From Monodelphis domestica (Eukaryota > Chordata > Mammalia > Didelphimorphia > Didelphidae), in contig NC_077231.1 in the NCBI RefSeq assembly GCF_027887165.1, positions 187,678,834-187,742,833 of the forward strand: a stretch of DNA of 64,000 nucleotides, given 5' to 3'. Under the pieces are notes generated by a model. It made no database searches. It saw only the letters and a list, made by a program, of their open reading frames with translations, and was not told the DNA's origin. This document shows positions 37,000 to 50,067 of this stretch, piece by piece. The position numbers were made by a program, and so were the translations under genes. The number at the start of each line of letters is the position of its first letter. Within the stretch, counting starts at the first letter, position 1.

Positions 37000-39780
37000 T
37001 TTCCTCATATCACATTATCTTATAACCATGAAAACTTCCAAACTCCCAGAATTAGTTCTTAAAACAGAGGTACAAAAAAATCTAACACTTGAGAAAGGGC
37101 CTTTCCCCCCCATTTCCATCTCTATTCAAAGAACAGAGACCACATTAACCTAAAATTCCAAATCAAGAAATAAAGTGGAAAAAATAAGTAAATAATAAAA
37201 AGACTAGATGCTTAAAAAAACTGCAATGGTAATAAAAAAGATCAAGACACACACAGAAGATAATGAAGTCAAAATAGTCATGGGAAAATCCTCAATAATA
37301 GTGTCATTTGGACATAAGCCCAACAAGAATTCTTACAAGAGCTAAGAATTATATTATCAATCAAGCATGAGTGGTAGAGGAAATTTTTAAGTAATGAATT
37401 TAAGCAAAGAAAAAAATCATTAAACGATAAGGAAAAGCTTGATAAAAGATGCACAAAACCCTGATGATAATATTATCTTAATAAACTAAATTGGCAAAAC
37501 AGAAAAGAGGTACAAAAACCCACTGACAAAAAAGAACTCCTTGGAAAGTAGACCTGGAAAAATGAAGGAAATGTCATTGAAGGAAAGAATTCCTTAAAAA
37601 TTAGAAATGGGCAAGTGTAAGCTAATAAATTTATGAAACATAAAGAAACGATAAAAGAGAATAAATGAATTTTAAAAAGTAGAGTTAAATGTGAGATACC
37701 ACTTTGGAAAAACAACTGACCTAGATTAAAGGAAGATAATTTAAAAATTGATGAATTATTTGAAGGCCATGATCAAAGCAAGAAATTACATATTTCTATT
37801 CATAAAATAAACCAAAAACAAATCAAGGAAATAAATAAAATGTTATGGGAACATTCATATATCTAAATGCTTGCATTAATAAAAGAGAGAAATAGTAGAT
37901 CAATGAATTGAACATAAAATTTAAAAAGTGTCCCCAATTAATCCCCAATTAATAACCAAATGGAAATCCTGAAATTCAAAGGAGAGATGAATAAATTATA
38001 AAGTAATTAAATTAATAAATAAAATTATGAGCTCAATTTATGAAAAAAAAACAATGCAATGAATAAAACATTGGGTAATTTAATCTCTGAAAAAAGAAAG
38101 AAAAAAGAAACTACTATTACAAAAAATGAATGAAGAAATAGCCTATCAATGAAGATGAACTTAAAAGAATCATTAAATGTTATTTTGTCCAATTATATGC
38201 CAGTAAATCACAATCAAATATGAGTAGTAAGGCAAAATTTAAAGTAAAGAAATAAAAGCAAAGGAAACTCATTAAAAGTAATTAATAACTTGATGAAAGA
38301 AACACAAAACACTGAAGGCAATACCTAAAAACAGAATCCAGATGAAATAGATGAATATTTATAAAAATATGAACTACTCAGATTAACAGAAGAGGGAATA
38401 TAATAAGTAACTATATCTTAGGTAAGGAAATTGATAAAGCCATCAATGAATTCCTTAAGTAAAAATCCTCAGGTACAGATGGATTAACATGAAAATTATA
38501 CCAAAATTTAAGCAACAACTAATCCCAATATTACATAAATCATTAGGACACCATAGGTAAAGAAAGAGTTCTGTCACATTCCTTTTATAACACAAATATA
38601 ATTTTGACACATAAACCAGGGAGAGCAGAAACTGAAAAAGAAAGCTGTAGATTAATTTACTTAATGAATATCAATGCAAAAATTTTAAATAAATAATAGC
38701 AAGGAAATTACAGCAATAAAATACAAATTATAACACAGTAAAACCTGATAGGATTAATACAAATTCATGATTGTCTTAACATTATGAAAAAAACTATCAA
38801 TATAATTGATCATATAATGAATAATAAAAAATGTAAGTATATTAATAGAAGCAGAAAAAGCCATTGACAAAAAATAAATTCCTATTAAAAATGCTAGAAA
38901 ACATATAAATCAATGAAGCCCTTTCTTTAAATGATAAGTGATATCTCCTTAAAACAAAGAGGAAGCATTATCTATAATGGAAATAAATTTGAAAACATCT
39001 CAATAAAAATCATGAATGAAGCAAGGATATACATTATCACAAATATTATTCACCTTTGTAATAGAAATACTAGCTAAAGCAAGCAGCTGAAGAAAAGCAG
39101 TTGAACAAATAAAATGAGGCAATGAGGAAACAAAAATATCTTTTTGCAGGAGGGATTATGGAATACTTAAAGAATCCATAGAATCAGATGAAAAACAATG
39201 AAACAATTAACTTCATTAAATTTGCATAATATGAAATAAACCCACATAAATCATCAGTATTTCTACATACTACCAAAGAAACTCAGCATCAAGAGATAAA
39301 AAGGGAAAATCCATTTAAAATAACTACAGAAAAATACAATTCCTGAGAGTCTATCTGTCAACATAAGTTCAATAATTTTATGAACACAATTATAAAACAC
39401 TTTTAAGAATAATAAAGATTGATCTAAATAATTAGAGAAATATTAACTGCTAATGGGTAGGCCATGTCAATGTAATAAAAATTACAATCCTAACTAAATT
39501 AATTTACTTTTTCAATGCCATGCTAATCCAAATTAGAAATAAGTGTTTTGCACAGCTAGAAAATAGTAACAAAGTTCATTTGAAAAAAAAAAAATCTGGT
39601 TAAAATTATCCAAAGAATCAATAAAAAAGATAATGTAGTAGGAATCCTAGAAACTCCAGATTTCAAAATATATTACAAAGCAGTAATCATCAAAGCACTA
39701 TCATATTTGCCAAGAAATAGAGCCGTAGATTTGGACAATAGATTACAAAAAACCAAGGAGTAATGTGTAAATGGGGACAA
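37000..39780 (+). mobile_element. Old plus-strand L1 (ORF1 end and ORF2), decayed
   Basis: A-rich sequence preserves L1 landmarks in scattered frames: an ORF1-like Lys/Glu-rich part at 37,560-37,900, 'SSGTDG' near 38,460 (from 'KSPGPDG'), 'AEKAID' near 38,850 (from 'AEKAFDK') and 'LFAGGIMEYLKN' near 39,140 (from '[12 protein letters not shown]'). Stops and indels occur every few dozen codons. It is older than the minus-strand L1 copies. Confidence 0.75.
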
Positions 39781-39890
39781 TTTATGCCGTCTTGAAGGTG
39801 GCTGAACCAAGTTCTGTGGAGTGCTTAGAGCTTGATCAGACAAAGAAGATACAAAGATCATCCACTGCATCCTGGACCAACACGAGTTTG
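39780..39890 (+). mobile_element. Fragment of the RTE-like repeat
   Basis: 'tctgtggagtgcttagagct' and 'gatcatccactgcatcctgg' match the corresponding blocks at 10,885-10,945. Confidence 0.6.
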
Positions 39891-39996
39891 AAGTAAGTAT
39901 AGAGGAAGCAATAGCAAAGGGAATTATGAATAAGTGCCAGATTTACCAGAAGGAAATATGTGTGAGAGAAGATATTTTCCTAGGTTAAACAGAAGT

Positions 39997-40122
<126 letters not shown>

Positions 40123-40639
40123 AAAATAAAAAAAATAAATAGCTTTAAGAGTTCTTTAATGATTTAATTTAATAATTTAATTTAATTATTATTACTCATT
40201 AATGTTAATTATTTAATTACTTAGTAATTTAATTCATAAATAATAATAATTTAATGAATTAATGATCTGAAATGTATTTGAGATGGTGTTCTTTAATAGA
40301 AGCAACATCAATGTCTTTTCATACTTGTGAAAAGCATAACTACCTTAAAGTTTAACTAATTCAAAGAATACTTGATGTAAATGGAGGTATATGCGAAGTG
40401 ACAAAATAAGAGCCTCCAGAGGTGAGAGAAAAATACAAGCAACATCTGTTTCCCTTGCTTAAAATGTCAGTTATGATTAACTTTGCATGATAAGGTAAGC
40501 AACAACTGCTCATGTTGTTTTATCTCAATGAAATACTGCTGAAGTACATGATGAAGGGAAAGGAACACAAATCACTTAAATGTTCTACTGGATTAACCAA
40601 GCTTACGTACATTTTTGTTTTGAGATATTGAACCATGTT

Positions 40640-40800
40640 TATGCACTGAATAAACACTATATTTGGAGTCAAAGAATCTAGGTCTAAATTCTGGCTCTGA
40701 GTTTGGTCAAGTCATTTCCACTCTCTGAGCTTCAGTTTTCCAGTTTAGAAAATGTTAGAATCTATGGTCTCTAAAGACCCTTTCAGTGATGAAGCTGATT
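40640..40800 (+). repeat. MIR-like SINE copy
   Basis: 'tatatttggagtcaaagaat', 'tctaaattctggctctgagt', 'ggtcaagtcatttccactct' and 'tgagcttcagttttccagtt' follow the MIR order. A further decayed SINE head ('aagttcttggttcaaatctt') occurs at 40,865-40,990. Confidence 0.75.
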
Positions 40801-40990
40801 AAATCTACAAATATTACCCTGCCTCCCACCCTGTCCCTCAGCCATCACCATACACAATGGGAAAGTAGCATGGCAAAATTGATGCTTCAGAGTCAAGAAG
40901 TTCTTGGTTCAAATCTTGATTGTAATATATATTGACTGACCCTAAATTACTTAGCCTAAGCTACTCTATGCTCCACAGAGCTCTAAGCAA

Positions 40991-43470
40991 CTCCCTAAAA
41001 CTATAAATTACAGGGCAGTTTTCAATCTGCAATAAAGAAGAGAGTTTCTACATTGATTGTATCCTATGTTGATGCAATTCTGACCAAATTCAAAATGAGT
41101 CAAAAACTGAAAATTAAGGTCATTTTCCCATGCTCTAATAATTTGAGCCAGTGAATTCAGCCCCCCCCCTTGGTATTGTGATGATATCTACTACCAAATA
41201 ACATAATTCAGTGCTTTCATTTTATTGTTATAGCTAAAATTCCATAATTAAATAAGAAATTATGATAAAAATATAAACTCCTAGAGAATACTAGCACTAA
41301 AACAAAGATCTTCCTCATCCTGTCTGACATTTCTTTATAATTTTTCCTGAAATTCATAATTTTACTTTGAGACAGTAGCAATTCTTTCATCTGTAACTTT
41401 GTGTTGTCATTCTAGCATGATGTCTTCTTTGTATAGAAAAAAAAAAACATTTAATAAGTACTTGATAGTTATTTGTTTGATTCTACTGTTCCAGGTATAC
41501 ATTCTGACATTGCTTATGGGAAGTCCTACATACTTCATTCCAATACTAGTTCCCATCTTCCCATAATTTCACCAAACATATTAAAGTACCTCCTTTGGGT
41601 CTCAGCGTTAGCAGGGTCATAATGTATCATCAAATTTTATTCATCTGTTACTCCCCATTCTTGTTACAAGCCTGGTTTACCTTTTCTCCTAGTCATACAT
41701 CTCTTTGATAATAACTTTTATGACACTCTTATATGCAGTTTTTCCCTAGAAATAGGCAGCAACTTATTTACATCCATCATGCATCTCTCTTAAAGCCCTT
41801 TGAGTGACCTGTAATTTTGATTCATTTCAAAATAAGATATAACAGGACTGACAGCCATTAATCTTCACAGGAAGAATATTGGACTTAAAATACTAGTGAT
41901 TAATTAGAAATTAATTTAGATCAGCAAGAGTCTTTTTGAAAAGGCAAATTAGTGCACAGGAAGATTAGGCAGGCTATCTATCATTCATTCACACCTGCCC
42001 TTGAATTAGTTAAAAAAAAAAAAGATCTTTTCTTGATAATAATTAAATCCTACTTATTGGAAATCTCAGCTTTGATTCTCTGCACATAGATAATGAGGAC
42101 TTTGATGGGAAACAAAAAAAATCATTCTGAACAGTGGCAGATGAGGTAGGGAGTGCAAAATATTTCATCTGATACCTATACGCTATGAAAACCAAGATAT
42201 GAATGACTGGAGAAATCTGTGTTCTTCCTGCTGAGGATTTAGGAACCACCACAAGGCAGGAGTAGTTTCCATTGATTAGCTTGCTTCTATTTTCTCCTTC
42301 AGTAAAAACATAAGGAGAGGCCTCTATGATTTACTTTAGCTGAGTGTATGTTCCTTGCTTCAAAATGTTTGTCATAAACAGAGATTTAGTGGTCTAAATG
42401 TTAGGTTTAGAGACCTTGAGTCTCTAGTCTATCACCAGTGTGTTGACATTACAGGTCTCATAACATTTCTGCTAAGAGCAGTCATTTGCCTCTGTCCTTG
42501 GTCACACATTTCTCTTCCCCACATGATTGTGTATGTGCTATTTGCCATTTTGACACCCACTATAATCATTGTTAGGACTCTGAAATATCATTATTAAAAT
42601 ACATAATAACCATCCATAGGATTCATGAGTATTTTTCCTTTTTCTTTTATATAAATGGAGACTTTAGTTACTTTACAAAACAACAACAAACCTTATGTAT
42701 GACCTGTCATTCAACCATTTTCATTCTGATTCTCAACAAGTTTACTCAGACACCCATATGTTCTGGTTTTTGTTTGTTTGTTTGTTTGTTTTTCCTTCTT
42801 ATTATCATTGTGAAATCAGTTGACCTCTGATTCAAGACTCAACCTCCTTATCTGTGAAATAAGAAGTTTGTCCTAGATCATCATTATTCTTCCTAGTTCT
42901 AATGATAATATAAATTTTAAAAATTCTTTTCAGCATCCATGATCCCATTGATTTTAGATTTGGCTTTTAGTTCAATTCCAATACCACAATCCAATATCAT
43001 AAGTCAAGCTTTTCTGTTTTCAGGATTAACCACCTCAATTTTTTTTCTGAAGGAGAATGCCTATGAATCAGTACCTTTCTGCCCATCATTTTTGCCTTCA
43101 TCTTTACTTTTTAAACATAATTATGACTGTTTTCTGGAATAAGACTAATTTATATCTTTATCAGCAATGTATTAGTATGTTTCTTCTACAGCTCTTTTAC
43201 TGTTAACTACTGACATAATTGCTATCATATTTGTCAATTTGCTAGATAAAACATAAACAATTTAAAATTTTTGAATTTCTCTTATTAGCAACTGAAACAT
43301 TTTATATTTGTATTAATAGTTTATTTTTTATGATTTGTTTATATTTAGCCCTTTCCCAACAAAGAATGGTTCTTATTATTACAGATTTATAATAACCTTA
43401 GATATGTTTATATGATGATATGCATATTTTGTATAGCACATATATATGTATATATAAAAGCATGCCCTTA
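40991..43470. other. Unassigned, apparently unique sequence
   Basis: No gene or clear repeat was found, apart from C- and A-homopolymers (41,161 and 42,010) and a (TTTG) run at 42,770-42,790. The 70-80-codon frames at 42,043-42,597 have no recognisable features. Confidence 0.45.
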
Positions 43471-43474
43471 TTAA

Positions 43475-43900
43475 ACATTTTGGTGCCTCCTCCAAACTTG
43501 GAATGCTTTAGTAGCCTTCTAATTAGACTCCCTGACTTAAATATCTCTCCTGCAATCCATTATCTATATAACTTCAATTTTTCCTTAAACACAAATCCAG
43601 GCATGTCATTTATATACTGAATAAACTCTACTAGATTCCTATGATAAAATATGAGCTCCTCTTTTGGGCATTTAATACTCTTCATAACCTGGCCTCAACC
43701 TGTCTTTCCAATTTCATTATATATTACTTTCCTTCCCATAGTCTAGGAGATTAGTAAACTAGCCCTCTTCCTATATCTGATTCACTCTCATCTTTGCCTC
43801 ATAGATGCCACAATTTTTTCAGTCTTATAGTCTTTTATTGATGTATCTTGTCTGTTAACAAGCCTAGATGTATTAAAAGAAAATCATCACCTGATTGAAC
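43475..43900 (+). mobile_element. L2 LINE fragment
   Basis: 'aaactctactagattcctat', 'cataacctggcctcaacctg' and 'tctttccaatttcattatat' follow the L2 3' region ('CACAACCTGGCCCCAACCTACC'-type block). Confidence 0.7.
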
Positions 43901-45135
43901 AGAAGATGATTAATTTTTCAGCCATAGCTACTCTGGTACACCATTTACTAAGTGGTAAAAGGATTCGGAGTAGTCAAAAGAGGTCTGGCATAACAAAATT
44001 GTAACACTTTTAAATATTTGGTGAAACATATAGCATATATTTATATTTGTAAAATTATAAGTAATTATATTATATAATTATGTATATAATTATATAATTA
44101 TAGTTTTGTGGAATATATTTTCTTCATTTTATAGTAAAGGATTTGAGCTAGGAAAAAAAAAACATAATTACTAATAATAGCATACATCCACCATTCAATA
44201 TATTAGGATATAAAACCAAGTTTTTATAATTGTATTTTTTTCTATTTGTAAGGAGAAGTAATTACCTCTGATTTATACATTTTCTATCCATGAATTATGA
44301 CTTGCTAAGCCTTTGACATGGAGCTTTAATTTTCCAATTAACTCAGTTATTATGTGGTCAGTAATATCTTTTTTTCTAATCATTATTTCTGCATTTCAGC
44401 TGACAACAGCTTGGAAATTTGGTAAAATTTTTTTCAGATTTTGCTTTAAAAAATAAAGTTTTAGTTAAAAATACTATAAAAATGAATTTAATTTTCAATC
44501 TTGGGGCCATTTTACTTAGTTGTAATCCATGTCAACTGAACTAAGCCAAAGATGAATATATAGGCTTTACACAGGATTAAAAAACTTTTTCTTTTATTTT
44601 TTTACTCTAAAACCTTCTCATATGATTATTTGGCTTTGGTCCTCAGTTGTCTCATTCTTCCATCCTCAAAGTGAGTTTATTTGTGAAAGTGTCAGTGACA
44701 GTGTTTGTGTGTGTGAATGTGCATGTATATATGTGTTTGAATGATATAGAGATTGAGAGAAAAATGCAGAATAATGGGAAAGTTTAATTTGTACCTTCAT
44801 TTTATTCATTTTTGATGTTATAAAATAATTTTTCTACAGAAGAATGGTCTAGAAGAATGATTGATATAACTCCTGATTACAATTTCATGTTGGCACAAAG
44901 TTTTGGAGCTATGCTGTACCTTCAAACCTATGTCAGCATCCTCTGTGCTCACAGTGCAATATGACTTCCTTCCCTCACATAAATTTCATTAATATTATCT
45001 CTTTCCTGCACCAACCTTTTACATTTTCCCCAAATACTTCTGTCTCTATTCATTGCCCTAAAGACGTCTGTCTCCATAACCTTACAAAAATATCTGAATT
45101 GTAACATATTAAATTTTACATATTTCTTTGCAAGG
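43901..45135. other. Unassigned AT-rich sequence
   Basis: No gene or recognised repeat. Short TG/TA-rich patches occur at 44,090-44,110 and 44,695-44,740. Confidence 0.4.
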
Positions 45136-45310
45136 ATTTTATTTAATCAATTAATTAATTTAGAATATTGTTCCATGGTTACATGTTTCCTGCTCTTTCC
45201 CTCCCCTTTGCCCACCCCCATCTTATAGCCAATGAGCAATTCCACTGGGTTTTACCTGTGTCATTGATCAAGACCTATTTCCATATTATTAATATTTGCA
45301 CTAGGGGAGT
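45136..45310 (-). mobile_element. L1 3' UTR (left part of a doubly interrupted L1)
   Basis: 'ttagaatattgttccatggt' and 'gagcaattccactgggtttt' match the L1 3' UTR at 7,800-7,950. The element continues after the hAT at 46,280 and after the LTR at 47,729. Confidence 0.85.
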
Positions 45311-45318
45311 GTTTAGAG

Positions 45319-46271
45319 CAGTGATGGGCAACCTTTTGAGCTTGGTGTGTCAAAATTCACCAAAAAACTGAGCATAACTTGGGTGGTGTGTCACTTCAAG
45401 AACAAAAAAAAATTCATGATATTTGTAATTTAAATAACAAAAATGTATAATTATAATATATAATTGTATTTAATAAACCAAAAAACTAATTATTTAACTT
45501 GTCTGCTTAGTGACTTCTTTGTTCCTCTGTCAGTCAGTTTCTTTTGTTGGTGTTGATATTATTTAACTTGTGTGGGGTGCCCTGTACTAAGATAAGTGAG
45601 GGTGAGGGGGAATTCTTTAACTAATCTACTTATTGGTGACTTTTTTGTTGCTGAATTTCATTGGCTAAATCTTCAATTGAAGGTTGGTATTTTGTACACT
45701 TCAAGCCCAAGCAAGGGCTACTAACTTCATCTGTCAATCTGTTTCTTTAGTTGGTTTTGATATTATTTTACTCTAAGAATAGGGTCTGACAAAAGTATGT
45801 AGAGGGAAAAATTGTGAGTAAAGCCACTGTTATATTGTTCAGGGTGCAAAAAGTGTCTGGTAATCTGTTCCAGGCACTCCTTCCTTGCACATGGGCTGGA
45901 GCCCTTCCCAATCTTCCCTGGCCCAGCCCTGTTTCTCCCTGCCCCTCCCCAGCTGGCTGGCCTGGGGGAATCTCCAGAGCAGCAGCTACTGCCCACTAGC
46001 CTACATCCCCAGGCAAGCTTCTTGTGCTTGTGCTCCTCCCCTCCCTTTCATCACCCACCCCCAGCCCCCTTGCCAAGCACATGGAGCAGCCCTCCCCCCC
46101 CTCTTCTCCCCCAGGCTGAGCCAGGGCATGGCCACAGCAATAGCTGTGGGCACCCCACTTCCCGGAGGAGTCCCAAGCACCAAGATGAACTGAGCCTGCA
46201 TATGACCTCATGTCATGGAAAATAGCAAACCTATCAGTGCTGACATGCATGTCATAGGTTTGCCATCACAG
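45319..46271. mobile_element. hAT-type non-autonomous transposon, 953 bp, exact 8-bp TSD
   Basis: The left end 'cagtgatgggcaacctttt' and the reverse-complemented right end 'ctgtgatggcaaacctatga' are terminal inverted repeats. The exact 8-bp duplication gtttagag flanks it at 45,311-45,318 and 46,272-46,279. The host L1 sequence rejoins across the insertion. The left half is AT-rich and the right half (about 45,870-46,195) is strikingly C-rich. That part generates overlapping frames on both strands of up to 102 codons without any transposase motif, so none is called as a gene. Confidence 0.9.
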
Positions 46272-46279
46272 GTTTAGAG

Positions 46280-46785
46280 TCTACATCCCCAATCATATCT
46301 CCATCAACACATAGGATCAAGTAGTTGTTTTTCTTCTACTCCCACAGTTCTTTCTCTGAATGTGTATAGTATTCTTTCTCATAAGTCCCTCAGGATTATC
46401 CTGGATCATTGCATTGCTACTAGTAGAGAAGTCAATTACATTTGATGGTACCACAGTGTATCTGGCTCTGTGTATAATGTTTTCCTGGTTCTGGCCCTTT
46501 ACCTCTGCATCACTTCCTGGAGGTCATTCCAGTCTCCATGGAATTCTTCCACTTTATTATTCCTTTGAGCACAATAGTATTCCTTCACCAACATATACCA
46601 CAGTTTGTTCAGCCATTCCCCAATTGAAGGATATCCCCTCATTTTCCAATTTTTTGCCACCACAAAGAGCACAGCTATGAATATTCTTGTACATGTCTTT
46701 TCCTTATTATCTCTTTGGGGTACAAACCCAGCAGTGATATGGCTGGATCAAAGGGCAGACAGTTTTTTAGCACCCTTTGGTCATA
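46280..46785 (-). mobile_element. L1 ORF2 end (middle part of the interrupted L1)
   Basis: The sequence matches the L1 ORF2 C-terminus and 3' UTR ('gttcagccattccccaattg', 'tggctggatcaaagggcaga'). Minus-strand frames are broken by stops. Confidence 0.88.
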
Positions 46786-46789
46786 GTTC

Positions 46790-46935
46790 TGTGACAAGGA
46801 AATCACTTTAAAAGACTGATATATATTAATTTAAGGTCACCAAGGAATTCAGCTATGTAATTCCTAAATGAAAACTCAAGTCAGCAGTCAATCTTTTATG
46901 GAGTTTTTAATTACAAACAGGAGGAAGAAAGGTAT

Positions 46936-46970
<35 letters not shown>

Positions 46971-47724
46971 GAGAGAGAAGGGAATAGGGCTTAAATACCC
47001 CCTCTGTTTAGGCTGGGCCAAAAGGCCCAAGCCTTTAGATAGCTGAGGCAAAGAAAAGAGATCAGTCCCTATCACTCATGTGACCAAAATGGAGAAACAG
47101 TCTCAGGGGCCTCCACCTCCAGCCTCTTTCAGAGCAAGCCCTCCTTTCAGAGCAACCTCCTCAGAGCAAGACCTCCTCGAAACCCCAGTCCTCAGACCCC
47201 GCTATCTTTAAGGAAACCACCTAAGTTCCCTCCCCTCAGTTCTCACATCTACCAATCACTGTCCATGTCTTCCCTGTGCCAATGGTGGCTCTAGCTTAAC
47301 CCAGGACCACCCAGAGGTCTGCCCCCTTGCACATGTCTGTTGAAGGTCATATTGTCAAATAATTAAATCTTGATCCTTGCTGCAGCCCTTCCTAAATCCC
47401 TTTACTCTGAGTAGGGTGGAGATTGTAGTTTCAAGACCTGGTTCTGTCATTCCAAGTATCTCTATTGTATCAATTCTAAAATCAATCATGACTCAAAGAA
47501 CTTCCTGTTCTATGCTTAAGCATAGGTCAAAGCCCTTTCCATTGTTTAGCAAAAGGTTTCTGTACTAAAATAGTCTTAGGTAGGGAGGAGAAGGATCCTC
47601 CCATGACTGGGGGTTTCACATTCCAATAGAGTTCCTACTATCAGTAGGAAACTCTTTCCAGTATGAGATTTCCCAATGGGGAAATTTCCAACATTCATAA
47701 GTCTAAGAAATTTTAAGGTTTACA
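46790..47724 (-). mobile_element. Solo LTR of ERV family B, 935 bp, gttc TSD
   Basis: The plus strand begins TGTGACAAGG and ends GGTTTACA. The 4-bp duplication gttc lies at 46,786-46,789 and 47,725-47,728, and the L1 continues on both sides. Read on the minus strand it is a close relative of the plus-strand LTR at 53,203: both begin TGTAAACCTTAAAATTTC and share 'acctatgcttaagcatag' and 'cagacatgtgcaagggggca'. A (GA)n run (46,935-46,978) lies in the 3' half. Confidence 0.9.
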
Positions 47725-47762
47725 GTTCCAAATTCACAATTCTACCAGTAATGCATTAATTA
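47725..47762 (-). mobile_element. L1 fragment (right end of the interrupted L1)
   Basis: 'ccaaattcacaattctacca' and 'gtaatgcattaat' match the L1 at 57,460-57,495. Homology ends at about 47,762, the 5' truncation point. Confidence 0.75.
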
Positions 47763-47899
47763 GATATATTTTTCAATAAATCCCCATTTCAACTTTTTAT
47801 TTCTTATGACTATTTTTCTTTAAGATTTTTATTTTTTATTCTCCATTTCCAAGGTTACTCCATTACTAAATTACTAGCAAACAATTCCTGAAATTTTAT

Positions 47900-49625
47900 G
47901 ACATTTCTTGCTAATTAAGTATTGGAAAAGAAAGGACAAATGATTTTCATGCTTTTTCATTTCTTTGCCTTCTTCCGGTTCCTACACATCTATTATTATC
48001 TTTTCAGTCCTTTTATATTTGAACCACTTGGACATATAACATTTCCCATTATTTTAACTTCTCTTCACAGCATCTTTAATATTAGAATATTTCTTCTTCC
48101 CAAACTACCTATCTTCTTCTTTCATCTGTGTTCAAATTTCTGACTAAATGTCCTAAACTTTTTAATTATTTCTATCATCCCATTTAACCAAACATTAATT
48201 TTACTGCTTCCTTTCATTACCAAACTTCAAGAATGTATGGTCTTTACTTCCTATCTACCCATTCTCTTATAATTGATTGAAATTTGGATTCTATTTAATC
48301 TATCACTGAATGTTCTGACTCTTCTCCCTGAACAGGATATTCAATTGAATATTTCCTCAGCTATCCTCTCTGACTTCTTCCCCATAATGGATAATGTTAA
48401 TCACTGGCTTGTTCCTGGAAAACTTTCTATTGATTTCCAAAACACTAAACTATTTTTCTATTTCTTTTATTCCTCATTTTCTATCTTTACCATTTTCTCT
48501 TCTCTATATTTTTATGTTTTCCCCCAAGTTTATATTCAAAACTCTTCATTATCCTTTTACAATACACACTCTTCCTTGGTAAGGCAAACTCATATACTCT
48601 CATGGCTTGAATTTTTCATTCTGCAATCTCAGAACTTTCACTTCTGTCATGACTCCAAGTTGCACACCACTCATATTTCTGAGAACATTTTCACTTTAAT
48701 GTCTTACTATCTCTCCCGACTCAACATTTGTAAAGCAAAACACATTATCTTCCCTTTTTACCTCAAAATTTCTCCTTTCTGTTAGTGAAATGATTATTGT
48801 TTTAGTCTTGAAAGTGAATTCATAACCTTACCACATCACTGATGCATTTCTCTTATTTATCTTCTGTTAATACTTTGTTTCTATGCTTATAAAATTATTC
48901 ATTGGGCAATGAATGTTGATTCTTGTAAATATTCTTAATGTCAAATCTATCATTTGTAATTGTCATGCATATTATTTTCTCCAATTTCTTAACAAGTACT
49001 TTTGTTCCTCCTGTCCAGAATATTTCCTAATTAATATTCTTCATAACACTTCAAATTTATATTTCTATCAATATTTTGCTTATTTACAGCCTATTGTGCC
49101 AAATGCATACCTCTCCATATGACTTTGAACCCTTTACATACTGGTTTTCTAATCTTATTTTCCACTTTTCCCACCAAACTTATTGACATTTTCTCTGTAC
49201 ACATGAACATCCTACTCATCATGTCCCATTCCCAAAATAATTTTCTTTCTTCTCTAGCTTTGCAACCTCAAAAGATATCAAAAACCTGTATTTGTGAAAA
49301 GACTTACTTAGATGACTCTTCTGCATATTGATGATTATTCAAGTAATTCTCCAGCACTTGTTAAATATGTGCTACCATGAAAATTATTGATGCTATGAAG
49401 ACAAAATTATGTCTTTAACCTAAAAATCATGCAGAATACCACTCAAAGCTCTTTTCTAATCCCTTCATGTGTGTGTTGCTGTTGTACCTTAAACTAGAAA
49501 GCAAATTCCTTGGGTACAGGAGACATATGGTACCTCATGTTTGTTTGTTTTGTTTTGATTTTTTTTTTGTATTTCTCATATGGTATATAACACAAAGTAA
49601 ATTCTCAGTAAATAATTTTTAAATG
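47900..49625 (+). mobile_element. L2 LINE with reverse-transcriptase remnant
   Basis: The frame at 48,273-48,785 contains 'FCHDSKLH', an eroded form of the CR1/L2-clade 'YADDTQLY' catalytic motif. It is followed by 'YLSRLNICKAKHIIFP', which resembles the 'LKLNPSKTEVLLFP' block. The 3' end near 49,500-49,620 ('aaattccttgggtacaggag', 'aattctcagtaaataatttt') is the usual L2 end. The copy is old and non-functional. Confidence 0.7.
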
Positions 49626-50065
49626 TGTATTTCAACATGGAAGGACAAAATACATTTATAGTTAGCTAAATAACTTTCTCTGCCTCTGATTCTGATAATG
49701 GTTGGGAATAGATGAGATTTGTTTTTCTTTTAATTTTCTACTTAGTCTGCCCTAACATGGAAAAACAAAATCAGTTGTAAGCAAAACATTAACAACATGG
49801 AATAGTGAATGGAAGAGTGTTTGTGAAAAAAATGTTGATAATTGTAGAATGCATGAAATGAACTCGTTGATGAAAAAAATTACTTCATTTCAATCATTGT
49901 ATGCATAATACCAAACAATGTCCTATAGACAATAGATGCTTAATAATTATTTGCTGACTTGATCTGAATTATTAAATAACCCCAAATAACCTGTGCTAGA
50001 AGTTGTAATTGCTGCTTCTGTTAAATGGTAAGTTTGACCAGTAATAAGGTTATTTGAGTCTTCTT
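49626..50065. other. Unassigned AT-rich sequence
   Basis: Nothing recognised beyond short A-rich runs and a weak 'gacaatagatgcttaataat' string. Confidence 0.4.
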
Positions 50066-50067
50066 GT

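Noticed and set aside
45763..46250. Several overlapping frames on both strands suggesting a small gene
   Set aside because: They lie in the C-rich block of the hAT element, where stops are rare on both strands. No motif or single preferred frame is seen.
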